Assembly (NCBI GenBank): GCA_030427505.1 | Contig: JAUICH010000007.1 | Location: 186,001 to 250,000, forward strand | Source: Verrucomicrobiia bacterium | Lineage (GTDB): Bacteria; Verrucomicrobiota; Verrucomicrobiia; Verrucomicrobiales; DEV007 | Length of the DNA: 64,000 nt | Direction of reading: 5' to 3' | Shown here: positions 16,935 to 25,606 of the stretch, one piece after another | Numbering within the stretch: the stretch's first letter is position 1 | Layout: each line of letters begins with the position of its first letter | Program-made: the position numbers and the translations under genes | The notes under the pieces: generated by a model | Told to the model about the DNA's origin: nothing | The model's input: the letters and a program-made list of their open reading frames with translations, nothing else | The model's database searches: none

Positions 16935-18448
16935 GGTTTTCTCAGGCGGTCGAGTCCGGCGAAGTTCAGGAGCTTTTGTCTTTCTTCCTGGCGAAGAACC
17001 AGCATCCACAGAACAGGGGATAGCACAACCAGGTGGGCGGTTCCGAGGAGAAAGAGGCGGAAGTAGTCCGGGAGTATCCAGTGCCGCACGGCCAGGAAAT
17101 AGAGGGCGGACGGGATGAGTATCTTAATCGTGTTGATGAAGAGAATCCACAAGTACCGGCTCAGGGGTAGCTGAGTCATCTTCGCCACCAGGAGGGGCAC
17201 CACCAGACCGTAGGCCAGCGTCAGTTCCGTGGCGGTGCCCCAGACCACGCCGAAAAATCCGATTTTGGAGGCCAGCGCCAGACTCACTGTCAGATTGAAG
17301 AGACCGCCGGCAAACGTCATGATCGCCAGTTGGTGCTGTTTGCCGCTGCTGTAAAAGAGGCCCCAGACCGGGTACTGCATGAGCGAGAGCATGATGGGAA
17401 GCGCCAGGATCCAGAGAACCTGGGCCGAGTCCGAAAACTCCGGGCCGACCCATCGTTCGATGAAGGCGGCTCCGTAGATCAGGATGAACGCGCTGCCGGT
17501 GCAGGCGACGGCCACGCTCAGTTTGGTCACCTCCAGAAAGCGCTGCTTCAGCAGCGAGCCGTCATCGCGGCCCGCGAGTTGGCTGAAGGCGGCGACGAAG
17601 TTTCCCCCGAAAACAGCGTTGATCAGGTCCTGGAAGTAAGTGAAAAACCGCGTCCCAATGCTGTAAACCGGAACCGAGGCCAGCCCGGAGACGTGGCTCA
17701 CGATCAGTGGGTCGATCCCGTTTCGCAGGTTCTCGCCCACGATGGTTGCCGTGGTGGAAAGGTTATACTTCAGCAGCTCCGGTGTTTTCTCTGAGTTGTG
17801 ATGCTTGCCCGAGATCCGGACTTCGGGACTGACCTTCCTCGCGAACAGGATCAGCAGGGCATGCTCGATGAGATCCGTGCCGATGTGGATGCACAGCAGC
17901 GTTATCAGGCCGTGTCCCGCTTGGAGAAAGTAGATGATCAGTCCGCCCTGCACGGCCGTCTTCGTGATGGTGGCGATCCCGATCAGATCGTAGCGGACGT
18001 GGCTTTTCAGAATCAGTTGAAAGATGCGCGTCCAGAACCGGACCGCCGTGGCCAGGCCGAACCCCAGCACCAGCCAGCGGGCGGTGGCGGCGGACTCGCC
18101 CAGGCCGGGAATCCAGCGGAGGATCGCCATCAGCGCAAAAGTCGCGGCGGCCGCGATCAGGCCGATGCGATTGAAGATCCGGAAGAACGTGCTGACCAGA
18201 GACTGGAAATCCTTCGGATCGTTCGCGCCCAGCGCCCGGCCCAGGAAACGGCTCCCGGAAAGAGAGATCCCGATATCCAGAAGATAGAAGTAAGAGATGA
18301 TCGAGAGCGTCAGCAGCCACAGCCCGTAGTCCTGCTGACTCAGGTACTTCACCATCAGCGGCGTGACCACGAACATAAGCCCAAGCTTCAGGCCGTGCTC
18401 GATGAGGTTGACCGCGGACCCGCGGACCAGCCGGTGGAATAGCGACAT
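16931..18448 (-). CDS. wzx: Wzx-type polysaccharide flippase (MOP superfamily)
   Basis: This 505-residue membrane protein with about 12-14 spans begins with a loop and helix typical of oligosaccharide flippases (GSAVNLIEHGLKLGLMFVVTPLMVKYL). It should flip undecaprenyl-linked repeat units to the periplasm. A flippase and a separate Wzm/Wzt exporter in one region suggest two assembly routes or two adjacent glycan loci. No Wzy polymerase is recognised in the window. The downstream O-acetyltransferase gene overlaps by 4 bp. Confidence 0.85.
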   Translation of the reverse strand: MSLFHRLVRGSAVNLIEHGLKLGLMFVVTPLMVKYLSQQDYGLWLLTLSIISYFYLLDIGISLSGSRFLGRALGANDPKDFQSLVSTFFRIFNRIGLIAAAATFALMAILRWIPGLGESAATARWLVLGFGLATAVRFWTRIFQLILKSHVRYDLIGIATITKTAVQGGLIIYFLQAGHGLITLLCIHIGTDLIEHALLILFARKVSPEVRISGKHHNSEKTPELLKYNLSTTATIVGENLRNGIDPLIVSHVSGLASVPVYSIGTRFFTYFQDLINAVFGGNFVAAFSQLAGRDDGSLLKQRFLEVTKLSVAVACTGSAFILIYGAAFIERWVGPEFSDSAQVLWILALPIMLSLMQYPVWGLFYSSGKQHQLAIMTFAGGLFNLTVSLALASKIGFFGVVWGTATELTLAYGLVVPLLVAKMTQLPLSRYLWILFINTIKILIPSALYFLAVRHWILPDYFRLFLLGTAHLVVLSPVLWMLVLRQEERQKLLNFAGLDRLRKP

Positions 18449-18452
18449 GAGG

Positions 18453-19298
18453 TCAGGAAGTCTGGCTGCCGCCTCCCGTCTTCCGGGCGGCCAGGGTGAC
18501 GGCCTGGAAAAGACGTTGGCTGACCTTTTTCCGCAACGGCTTTGGCAGCAGCCCCGCGCAGAATTCCGCCGTGTCGTTCAGGGCATTGATGAGGGGAGAC
18601 TTGTGAGCGCGACCCTTCCGGTAGACAAAACTTTCGCCAAACCCATGCCGGGCCAGCAGCCGGCGCATCTGCCGCACCGTCCACTCCTGAAAGTGGAACC
18701 CCTCCAGCGTGTCGCCAAAGTGGCTGGAGACATCGTGCGGTCCGGAGTAGCGGTGGGGCGTGTCGAAAATGTAGAGGCCGCCCGGTTTCAGAATGCGGTG
18801 AATCGCCTCAAAGTGCGGGCCCACGTCGTCCGGGTGCAGGTGCTCCAGAAACTGGTAGCTGAAGGCGATGTCCGCCGAGGCGCTGGGCATCTTCAGGTCG
18901 TAGCCGTCGTAAACGATCAGCTCGAAATTCGGCGGCGGGGTATCGTCCTCGGCGCGTTGATCGGAAATGTCGATGCCGATGACCTTCGCGCACAGGCCGC
19001 AGGCCGCGTAGCTCAGGCGACAGTCGCCCGGCGCCACCTCCACCAGCGTCATGTCCGGCTTCAGGTGGGGGCGCAGCAGGTTCAGCTGGATCTCCACGTT
19101 CCGCCGGGACTCCTCCGGCGTTTCGCGGCGGGTGAGCCGGGGGTGATCCGGCACCCGCTCGAACAGCTCCGTGTAGAGCGTCTTGAAAAGCTCCGTCCGT
19201 TCCTCCCGGGTGGAGGCCCGCATGCGCGCCGCCAGTTCCCGTTCCACCTCAAAGTGGTGGCGGATGCGATCGGGCGTGCGCGGGTCTTGGGCGGGCAT
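18453..19298 (-). CDS. Class I SAM-dependent methyltransferase
   Basis: This 281-residue methyltransferase has a long charged helical N-terminus (about residues 1-80). It is followed by LVEVAPGDCRLSYAA in the SAM-loop position (APGDC replaces the usual GxGxG), IGIDIS, IAFSYQFLEHLHPDD and ILKPGGLYIFDTPH. The last motif group is typical of Methyltransf_11. It ends 4 bp before the flippase start and is thus likely cotranscribed with it. The substrate is probably a sugar residue or glycan terminus. Confidence 0.8.
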   Translation of the reverse strand: MPAQDPRTPDRIRHHFEVERELAARMRASTREERTELFKTLYTELFERVPDHPRLTRRETPEESRRNVEIQLNLLRPHLKPDMTLVEVAPGDCRLSYAACGLCAKVIGIDISDQRAEDDTPPPNFELIVYDGYDLKMPSASADIAFSYQFLEHLHPDDVGPHFEAIHRILKPGGLYIFDTPHRYSGPHDVSSHFGDTLEGFHFQEWTVRQMRRLLARHGFGESFVYRKGRAHKSPLINALNDTAEFCAGLLPKPLRKKVSQRLFQAVTLAARKTGGGSQTS

Positions 19299-19354
19299 GG
19301 GTGTGTCTCGGTAAACGGGAAAACCAGGGGCTGCAAACGCTCAGCGGCGGAGAC

Positions 19355-20623
19355 TCACTTTTCCTTTCGGCTGGCGGGAGGGCTCGCCGCCGCCGCCAAC
19401 ACCTCGTGGCAGTAGCCGATGAAGCCGGATGCCGCATGTTTCCACGTCCGGCTTTCTTCGACAAGGTTTCTTGCCTCTTTCGAAAGACGCTGGCGCAGGG
19501 CGCCGTCCTCCAGCAGGCGCTTCGTCTGCCGGGCAAACGCCTCCGGCGAGTCCGCGAGCAGAAAGTGGGTCTCCGGCTCCAGGCCCAGCCCTTCCGCGCC
19601 GATGGCCGTGGATATCACCGGCACGCCCAGGGCCATGGCTTCCAGAATTTTGATGCGCGTGCCGCCCCCGGTCTTCAGGGGCACCACCATGGCCGAGCAC
19701 TCCGCCAGGTGCGGGCGCACGTCCGGCACCCGCCCGGAGAGCCAGACATCGCTCCGTCCCGACGCCAGCGCCTGAAGGGAAGCGCCCGGGTTCCGGCCGA
19801 TGACGGAGAGGATGAGGTCCGGCAGTTCCTCCTTCATCAGGGGCAGACAGGCGTCAATGAACCACGTCACCGCCTCGATGTTCGGCATCCAGTCCATCGA
19901 TCCCAGAAAGGCGATGCGGTGCCGCTCCGGCTTCTGGTTCGCCACCTGTTGGGGAGAAAAGTAGTCCGTGTCCACTCCCGTGGGCACGTCGCCCAGCACG
20001 TTCGTCAACCCGTAGCGCCGCCGCGCATACTCCGAATCCTCCGGGGACACCGTGATGATGCCGTCAAACTTCCGGGACAGCCGCTCTTCCCAGTCAAACA
20101 TGCGGCGGAACTGGTCCCTCAGGTAGTGCTTGGCGAGCGGGTTCCGCTGGTTCGCCGCCATCCGTTCCCAGATGAGGGACTCCATGTTGTGCTGAAACAG
20201 CACCGTGGGCGTTTTCGGCTCCACATCCAGGACATTCAGCGCCGGTGTCAGGAAGTCGCAGACGATGAGGTCAAACTCGCCGCTGGCGTCCAGCTCCCGG
20301 ATCTTCCGCGTGTAGGTCCGGCTTTGGTAAGCCTGCAACACATAGGGCAGGGTGGACAGCAGCAGATTCGACAGGAGCTTCCGCGCCATCCGGACCGATT
20401 TCCGGGCGGGCACGCTGGTGGAGATCCAGATCTTCTTCTCCGCGTAGGGCGCCTCCATCTCCTCCGGCAGAAATTCCGAGCCCGCGTCCTTCAGCGCCAG
20501 GTAGGTCACCCGGTGTTCTCGGCTGATCTGGCACAGCATCTCATGCGTCCGGATGCGGCCCCCCGTGTTCGCCGGAAGCAGCGGACCGGATTTGAGCCAG
20601 AGAATGGAGAGACCGTCAGACAT
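19355..20623 (-). CDS. GT-B glycosyltransferase, family 4
   Basis: This 422-residue retaining glycosyltransferase has ILWLKSGPLLPANTGGRIRTHEML at its start (glycine-rich acceptor loop). VSPEDSEYARR precedes the C-terminal donor domain with IAFLGSMDWMPNIEA, then PLKTGGGTRIKILEAMALGVPVIST, a variant of the E-x7-E region. This arrangement resembles mannosyl/TuaC-like transferases that act on lipid-linked sugars. The ATG at 20623 matches the family start; the upstream frame is spurious. Confidence 0.87.
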   Translation of the reverse strand: MSDGLSILWLKSGPLLPANTGGRIRTHEMLCQISREHRVTYLALKDAGSEFLPEEMEAPYAEKKIWISTSVPARKSVRMARKLLSNLLLSTLPYVLQAYQSRTYTRKIRELDASGEFDLIVCDFLTPALNVLDVEPKTPTVLFQHNMESLIWERMAANQRNPLAKHYLRDQFRRMFDWEERLSRKFDGIITVSPEDSEYARRRYGLTNVLGDVPTGVDTDYFSPQQVANQKPERHRIAFLGSMDWMPNIEAVTWFIDACLPLMKEELPDLILSVIGRNPGASLQALASGRSDVWLSGRVPDVRPHLAECSAMVVPLKTGGGTRIKILEAMALGVPVISTAIGAEGLGLEPETHFLLADSPEAFARQTKRLLEDGALRQRLSKEARNLVEESRTWKHAASGFIGYCHEVLAAAASPPASRKEK

Positions 20624-20709
20624 GGAAAAAGGAATTCGGTGGCGTGGGCAAATGGGAAAAGGGCGGACGGATCGGAAATGGAGAAAAGGGAAGACCGGTT
20701 GCCTGCCGC

Positions 20710-21321
20710 CTACCGCACCCGGCCCGTCCCGCCGCAATCCGTGCAAGGCACCTGCTCCCCGGAAAAGTCGTTGTCCATCCGCAGGACATAGCCCTTTCCG
20801 TTGCACCGGTAGCAGACTTTGCCGGCATTCACCGGAGGCGCCAGTGGTGGCGAAGACGGAGCGCTGGCCGTCTGAGGCGCAGAGACTGGCGCGGCCTCCC
20901 GGGAGGCGCCGGTCTCATTTTCTTGAGGCAACGTCACGGCAGCGGAGGTCATCGGATCAGCCCCAGCCGCTTCCGGCTTCTTCCGTGCGCCGAAAGCCGG
21001 TTTCGCGCCGGGCGAGTCCACCGGTGGGGACTGACCAAAGTAGCGGGGCCGGGGAGATTCGTCCGGTCCATAGTAGTAAGGAGAGGCATCGTCCGCGGCG
21101 CTCCCGCCTTCCGCGTCGTACACGTCCTCGCCGTTTTCCCTGGCCAGTTTCTTCGCCTTCCGGTCCGCCTGCCGGCTGGCCATCAGCCCCTGTAGCTCCG
21201 ACGCCTGATCCTTCAGCGGATTCTTCACCCGCACAAAGCCATTGGCGCAGCCCCCCAGCACCAGCAGGCCGGAAACGGCCACCATCAGGCGAAAGACAGG
21301 ACTGGAAAGGCAGCAACTCAT
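20710..21321 (-). CDS. Predicted lipoprotein with DnaJ-type zinc-finger motifs
   Basis: This 203-residue protein of unknown function has a lipoprotein signal: a hydrophobic segment, then LGGC. A low-complexity Pro/Ala/Ser middle follows. The C-terminus holds two CxxCxGxG-type motifs, CYRCNGKGY and CTDCGGTGR, the zinc-binding repeat of DnaJ, which is unusual on an exported lipoprotein. It lies downstream of no recognised partner and may close the polysaccharide locus. The start at 21321 was chosen because the signal peptide begins there. Confidence 0.6.
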   Translation of the reverse strand: MSCCLSSPVFRLMVAVSGLLVLGGCANGFVRVKNPLKDQASELQGLMASRQADRKAKKLARENGEDVYDAEGGSAADDASPYYYGPDESPRPRYFGQSPPVDSPGAKPAFGARKKPEAAGADPMTSAAVTLPQENETGASREAAPVSAPQTASAPSSPPLAPPVNAGKVCYRCNGKGYVLRMDNDFSGEQVPCTDCGGTGRVR

Positions 21322-21638
21322 GAGGCCAGGAAATTCCGGGCAAAGCACCCCGGTACCCGGAATCGCGGCATCAGCGGACCCCGGAACGCGTTTCTCCGGG
21401 GAAATAGCCCAGAAAAGCAGGGGATTCAACGCCTACTTCCGCCCGGCCCCCGTCCGCGCGGCCCCCCCGGGGCCGGGGAACCCCTCCTGACACCCGGTCC
21501 TCGCCGTCGTAGTCCCCAGCCGTTCCGGGCTGGCCGGACAGACCCAGGTTCATGGAAAACCGTGCTTGCAGTTTCCGGAGATTGAGAGGCGATGAAATCT
21601 TGAGCCACTGGAGTGGCCCAGCTTGTCAAGCGGGCGAG
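21322..21638. other. Gap at island boundary
   Basis: No gene is supported in these 317 bases. The left part is extremely GC-rich; the right part drops in GC toward the defence island, so one island edge probably lies here. No direct repeat, tRNA or integrase was found that would define an attachment site. Confidence 0.5.
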
Positions 21639-22370
21639 CTAGTCTGCCGGTTTATCAAGCGAAATACCACGGTATAACATGGGGTGTGAGCCGGAAACGG
21701 CTTCTCTGAGCTTGGAGTCTTCGGCAGACTTGTGAAGAGCATACAATTTGCATACTCGCTTTTCGTCATCGGTCGAGTGGACCAATATATGCTTAAAATA
21801 CAACTCCTCCTTTTCGAAGCCCGATTCGTATATGTGCCAGATTAGTAGCTCAAGCATTCGAATATGTTGCCCCAAAACAGGCTTTAGGGTGCTCGGCCAA
21901 ATTTTCCTGAATTGCGCTTCCAGATTCTTTTCGTATTCTGGCCCCTCATTCAAATGTCTTACTGTGCCTGCCTGAGATATATTGTACCAAGCGCTTCCGT
22001 AAGCCTCCCGCCCCGAACTCTCGCCGAAATATAGTTTAGCAGAGTGATCATTCCAAGTTTTGAGCAATTGGTAAAACACCTCCTCAAACCGTTGCCTTTC
22101 GGCCCGCTCCGTTAACTCGGAAATTTCCTTGCTCTGCGCTTGGAGTTGCTGGTGTTGAAGATAAATCGCGACAACAACACCGACTGCTCCGAGCCCGGCA
22201 AAAAAGGCATTGAAGGCTCCCCACGAATCGCCGATGTGCCCGGCAAACTCGGAATCTTGAGAAAGAAAGCCACTGATTACCACGTAATAGATTGCGGCGG
22301 CAACTACATAGCCAACGACTCCAAGCAGGGCTAGATGCCCAAGAGAAATTCCCCCTTTTTGATTGCTCAT
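21639..22370 (-). CDS. Putative phage abortive infection protein (putAbiC-like)
   Basis: This 243-residue protein has two membrane helices (about 14-34 and 53-71), the motif HIGDSWGAFNAFFAGLGAVG, and then a coiled coil (about 73-95). This start pattern is typical of the putative AbiC family (PF16872), membrane proteins linked with phage defence. The remaining 150 residues are helical, with YFKHILVHSTDDEK near the end. Its start overlaps the stop of the upstream TPR gene by 4 bp, so they form one operon. Its context beside a restriction system supports a defence role. Base composition is lower in GC than in flanking genes. Confidence 0.68.
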   Translation of the reverse strand: MSNQKGGISLGHLALLGVVGYVVAAAIYYVVISGFLSQDSEFAGHIGDSWGAFNAFFAGLGAVGVVVAIYLQHQQLQAQSKEISELTERAERQRFEEVFYQLLKTWNDHSAKLYFGESSGREAYGSAWYNISQAGTVRHLNEGPEYEKNLEAQFRKIWPSTLKPVLGQHIRMLELLIWHIYESGFEKEELYFKHILVHSTDDEKRVCKLYALHKSAEDSKLREAVSGSHPMLYRGISLDKPAD

Positions 22371-22855
22371 AAACTTGAAGAGAGCCTCTCCCATAGCGGC
22401 TCGAGGTCGGTGTCGTCGAGTGCGAGCCGCTTGTATTCCGCTTCCATAGCGCAAGCCTTGCCGACGTATTCGCCCGCCCGGTCAAGGTCGCCTAGCTGGC
22501 ATTCGTAGCAGCCGAGATTATACCAGTAAAGCGCTTCGCCCTCTAGGTAGTCGCTGCCTAGCTCGAGGAAAAGCTTTGCCGCCTCAAGGCATTCCGCTCG
22601 GCGAATACAGTATGCCCCGGTAAGGTAGAGGTCGGGTGATTCGGGATATAGCCGAATCGCTCCTCGAGCGATGGTCGCGCCCATCTCCCACCGCTCCATG
22701 GCTTGAAGGACGGCGAGCCGCATGACGAGGACGGGCTCGTCGGTTTTGCGCTCGGGCGGCAATTCTTCGAGCGCGTCCCAAGCGGCCTGGTGCATTCCTA
22801 GCTCGAGGTAGCCGGAAGCTTCGACAAGTTGGTGGGGCGGGTCGCTCTGGGTCAC
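22367..22855 (-). CDS. Small TPR protein
   Basis: This 162-residue soluble protein is made almost only of helical repeats. ASGYLELGMHQAAWDALEEL, GAYCIRRAECLEAAKLFLEL and NLGCYECQLGDLDRAGEYV fit the TPR consensus. No signal peptide or enzymatic motif is visible. It probably mediates protein contact. Its 4-bp overlap with the AbiC-like gene suggests a two-gene defence unit, but standalone TPR proteins also occur in many other contexts. Confidence 0.7.
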   Translation of the reverse strand: MTQSDPPHQLVEASGYLELGMHQAAWDALEELPPERKTDEPVLVMRLAVLQAMERWEMGATIARGAIRLYPESPDLYLTGAYCIRRAECLEAAKLFLELGSDYLEGEALYWYNLGCYECQLGDLDRAGEYVGKACAMEAEYKRLALDDTDLEPLWERLSSSL

Positions 22856-22920
22856 GAAACGCTATCATACCCCAAAGAAAACGCTTGTCCACGTAAGGGG
22901 TTAGCTATTCAAATAGCTCG

Positions 22921-24093
22921 ATGGGATTCCGTTTCCGCCACCGTAGAAAGGGCAAGCGTTCAACTGGCCTATCGGGGTGCATTGCGATTTGCGGGCTAGG
23001 AAGCTTGGCCTTCTTCGCTTTCCTCTCCGCCGTCGTGAATCCCGCACTGGAGCAGGCGGAAAACGAATCGAAGCAGGAGGTTAGCGAGCGCCGGGAGGAG
23101 GATACGCGGCGATTCCGGCAAGAGGCTAAAGACGACCGGCAGGCCCTTGTTGCGCTCGAGACGGACGGCACGCCCGACAATGCCGGTGAGAGCCCGCAGA
23201 GTCGAGCCGCCGTGTTGAACCCATTTGCCGATGTCGAGCCGCTAGCGGCGGAACCAGAGCCCGCCGAGTCAGCGCAAGCCGTCAATCTCTTCCCGACAAA
23301 TTCGCAAACATGGCACTCGGCCACCGGGCAAGCCGTGCTCGGTCAGATTCTCGCTTTTGACCAAGCCGCCCAAACGGTGGTGCTCAAGCGCGCGGACGGC
23401 GAAATATTTGAGGGCTATGCCTTAGACAAGCTCTCCGAACCTGACCGGCAATACCTCGAGCAACTTGCCAAGGCAGCGCTAACGGGGAAGGTCATCGGCA
23501 TCTCGGACGGCGACACGTTTACGCTTTTGACCGTCAATAATCAGCAGGAGCGAATCCGGCTTCAAGGCATTGATTGTCCGGAAGACGGCCAGGAGTTCTC
23601 TAACAACGCGAAGCAGGGGCTCGGCCAGAAGATTTTCGGCCAAGAAGTTTCCGTGCGGGTAACGGGCCGAGACGTATACAAGCGCACGCTGGGCGTCGTT
23701 TTCGTCGGGCGGGAAAACGTTAACCTCTGGCTTGTGCAAGAAGGGCTCGCGTGGCACTTCACGAAGTATTCGGATGACGAAGACCTAGCCGCCGCAGAGA
23801 AGCAGGCGAGGAGCGCCAAGAGGGGCCTTTGGAGCGCTTACAAGCCCATGCCGCCGTGGGATTTTCGGGAACTTGGCAGCGCGGCACAGAATCGCGCTCA
23901 GACGCTCACAAGCTCGCCCGGTAAGCCATCATCGCCCGAGCCGGAGGTAAGGAGCCAGCCAGCGGCTAGCTACTGGCTTAACACGAGTAGTTATACGAGG
24001 CACAATAGCCGTTGCCGGTGGTTTGCCAACACCAAGAGCGGGCGATATTGCACGAAGGACGAGGGTAGGGCTTGCGGAATTTGTGGGGGGTAA
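22921..24093 (+). CDS. Membrane-anchored SHD1-thermonuclease protein
   Basis: This 390-residue protein has a basic start, one membrane segment (about 20-40), a charged coiled stretch, an SHD1-like module (about 130-183, GQILAFDQAAQTVVLKRADG ... LSEPDRQYLEQ) and a staphylococcal-nuclease domain (about 188-310). The nuclease has IRLQGIDCPE and RVTGRDVYKR, carrying the R/E/R catalytic set near R213, E221 or E225, and R255. The C-terminal 35 residues bear a Cys/His cluster (HNSRCRWF ... C ... CGICGG) that may bind metal. It is probably a surface-exposed DNase. It converges on the methyltransferase gene, 9 bp away. Confidence 0.75.
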   Translation: MGFRFRHRRKGKRSTGLSGCIAICGLGSLAFFAFLSAVVNPALEQAENESKQEVSERREEDTRRFRQEAKDDRQALVALETDGTPDNAGESPQSRAAVLNPFADVEPLAAEPEPAESAQAVNLFPTNSQTWHSATGQAVLGQILAFDQAAQTVVLKRADGEIFEGYALDKLSEPDRQYLEQLAKAALTGKVIGISDGDTFTLLTVNNQQERIRLQGIDCPEDGQEFSNNAKQGLGQKIFGQEVSVRVTGRDVYKRTLGVVFVGRENVNLWLVQEGLAWHFTKYSDDEDLAAAEKQARSAKRGLWSAYKPMPPWDFRELGSAAQNRAQTLTSSPGKPSSPEPEVRSQPAASYWLNTSSYTRHNSRCRWFANTKSGRYCTKDEGRACGICGG

Positions 24094-24102
24094 GGAATGC
24101 TC

Positions 24103-25314
24103 CTAGTTTTCGAAAAGCTCCAACGTTCCGTTTGAGTGCGATCCGTTTGCCTTCTCTCGCACGCTTTCACAAGTCCACAATTTCCGCCGTACCCTTTCGA
24201 CCTTGGTCTTGGGAGGGAATAGACTGTTGTAATTGGATCGGTATTTTTCGATGAACACTTTCTCTTCGTCGAGGCCGTCCATTCTTTGCTTGATCCCGTC
24301 CACCGGGCCGATCTCGCAACCCTCCCACCTCCGTCCTTTAATCTCCGCTGCGGCGTAGGTTGTCCCGGAACCGCCGAAAGGGTCGAATACGAGATCGCCT
24401 TTTTTCGAAGCCATCTCGACTATCCTATCGAGAAGCTTAATTGACAGCTCGTTGGCCTCTTTGCGCCTCTTGTATTTGGAGTGCCTTACCGGCGGAATAT
24501 CCATCCAAATATCGGTCAAGTTTACCCCTTCGGGATTCATTTTTGCCTTATAACCACCATAGTCGCGAAGATCCCCGAAACACTTCGGGCAAACTTCCAT
24601 GGGCATTCGGTCAGGGGTGAAGGTTGTGGGTTTTGGTCCCTTGGTAAAATAAAGCAGAGAGTAATGGGAAGGGTAAAGGCGTCCTGCGATAGGTAGGGAA
24701 TACTTGAGGTCGATAGCTATCCAGTGCCGAAAAGTTAGGCGTTTCGTCAGGAATTCACCGATAGGAATATTCCATTTCGGCAAATTGTAGACGAAAAAGC
24801 TTCCGCCGTATTTCAGGGTTCGAACGCACTCGTCAAGCCATTCTAGGCACCACTCGGCATATTCATCTTCGGCAAGCGAATCGTCGATTTTTGATGCGTA
24901 AGTCTTATTGAGGTTGAAGGGCGGATCGGCAAAAATAAGGTCATAGCGCTCTGACTCCACCGTCTTCAAATATTCGACGCAGTCGGCTCGAAATAACTTG
25001 CCCGCCTCGGTGGAGAGGTCGGGCTTGAAACGATTTGTGCCTTTTTTGGGGCTGTTTGGCGGTATTGGCTCGCGACCGTCCAATCGAGCAATTACGGATT
25101 CGTCGACCAGTCCGAGTCGGATTTTCGTGCTGACTAAATCCTTGTCGGTTGCTTGGCAAAGGTTCTCAAGATCCTTGACGCTCGGCAGCTTCTTGGAGCG
25201 ATGCAAATAAGCGAGAGTTTCTCGAGAGATTCCGCATTCGTCGGCAAGCCGAGAGACCTCTTTTTGTGATCGTGAATTTACGCCTAATGCGTCTAAAATG
25301 CTCTGAACCGCCAT
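24103..25314 (-). CDS. Type II DNA methyltransferase with N-terminal HTH
   Basis: This 403-residue methyltransferase protects host DNA from the BamHI-like endonuclease encoded divergently. The catalytic motif IV is ADPPF (D130-F133) and the SAM motif I DPFGGSGTT lies at 311-319. This IV-before-I order fits the beta class; it could methylate N6-adenine or N4-cytosine. Residues about 15-55 resemble a helix-turn-helix, so it may also regulate its own promoter. The start codon lies 2 bp from the C-box. The target is inferred as GGATCC from the neighbour. Confidence 0.85.
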   Translation of the reverse strand: MAVQSILDALGVNSRSQKEVSRLADECGISRETLAYLHRSKKLPSVKDLENLCQATDKDLVSTKIRLGLVDESVIARLDGREPIPPNSPKKGTNRFKPDLSTEAGKLFRADCVEYLKTVESERYDLIFADPPFNLNKTYASKIDDSLAEDEYAEWCLEWLDECVRTLKYGGSFFVYNLPKWNIPIGEFLTKRLTFRHWIAIDLKYSLPIAGRLYPSHYSLLYFTKGPKPTTFTPDRMPMEVCPKCFGDLRDYGGYKAKMNPEGVNLTDIWMDIPPVRHSKYKRRKEANELSIKLLDRIVEMASKKGDLVFDPFGGSGTTYAAAEIKGRRWEGCEIGPVDGIKQRMDGLDEEKVFIEKYRSNYNSLFPPKTKVERVRRKLWTCESVREKANGSHSNGTLELFEN

Positions 25315-25315
25315 A

Positions 25316-25348
25316 TGTGACTGTAGACTATAGTCCGTAGATTGTCCA
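25316..25348. promoter_or_regulatory. C-box operator of the restriction-modification system
   Basis: The 58-bp gap between the divergent methyltransferase and controller genes holds TGTGACT, the palindrome GACTATAGTC, then CGTAGATTGTC. This resembles C-protein operators, in which GACT/AGTC half-sites flank a central TATAGTCCGT core. Controller binding here would activate C and R and limit M. Confidence 0.65.
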
Positions 25349-25372
25349 TTGGCGAAGACTTAGCATCGGCGA

Positions 25373-25606
25373 TTGAACCCGAGTGAAGCCTTCGCGAAGG
25401 TGATCCGTGAGCTTCGGACATCTCGCAACATGTCGCAAGAGAAGCTCGCAGAATTGAGCGGATTGGATCGCACGTTCGTTTCCATGTTGGAGCGTGGGCG
25501 GCGGCAACCGTCAATCACTACGTTATTCGCTTTGGCCAAGGCTCTTTCGATGGAGCCGTCTCGGATCGTTAGAATGATCGAGAAAGAGGCCGATGAAGGT
25601 AGTTAG
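25373..25606 (+). CDS. Restriction controller (C) protein, XRE family
   Basis: This 77-residue HTH protein has the XRE pattern FAKVIRELRTSRNMSQEKLAELSGLDRTFVS followed by LERGRRQPSITTLFALAKAL, as in C.BamHI/C.PvuII-type controllers. It delays endonuclease expression after entry into a new host. The start is TTG, because the frame has a stop 12 bases upstream and no ATG. Its 3' end overlaps the endonuclease gene by 14 bp, so both are co-translated. Confidence 0.83.
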   Translation: MNPSEAFAKVIRELRTSRNMSQEKLAELSGLDRTFVSMLERGRRQPSITTLFALAKALSMEPSRIVRMIEKEADEGS

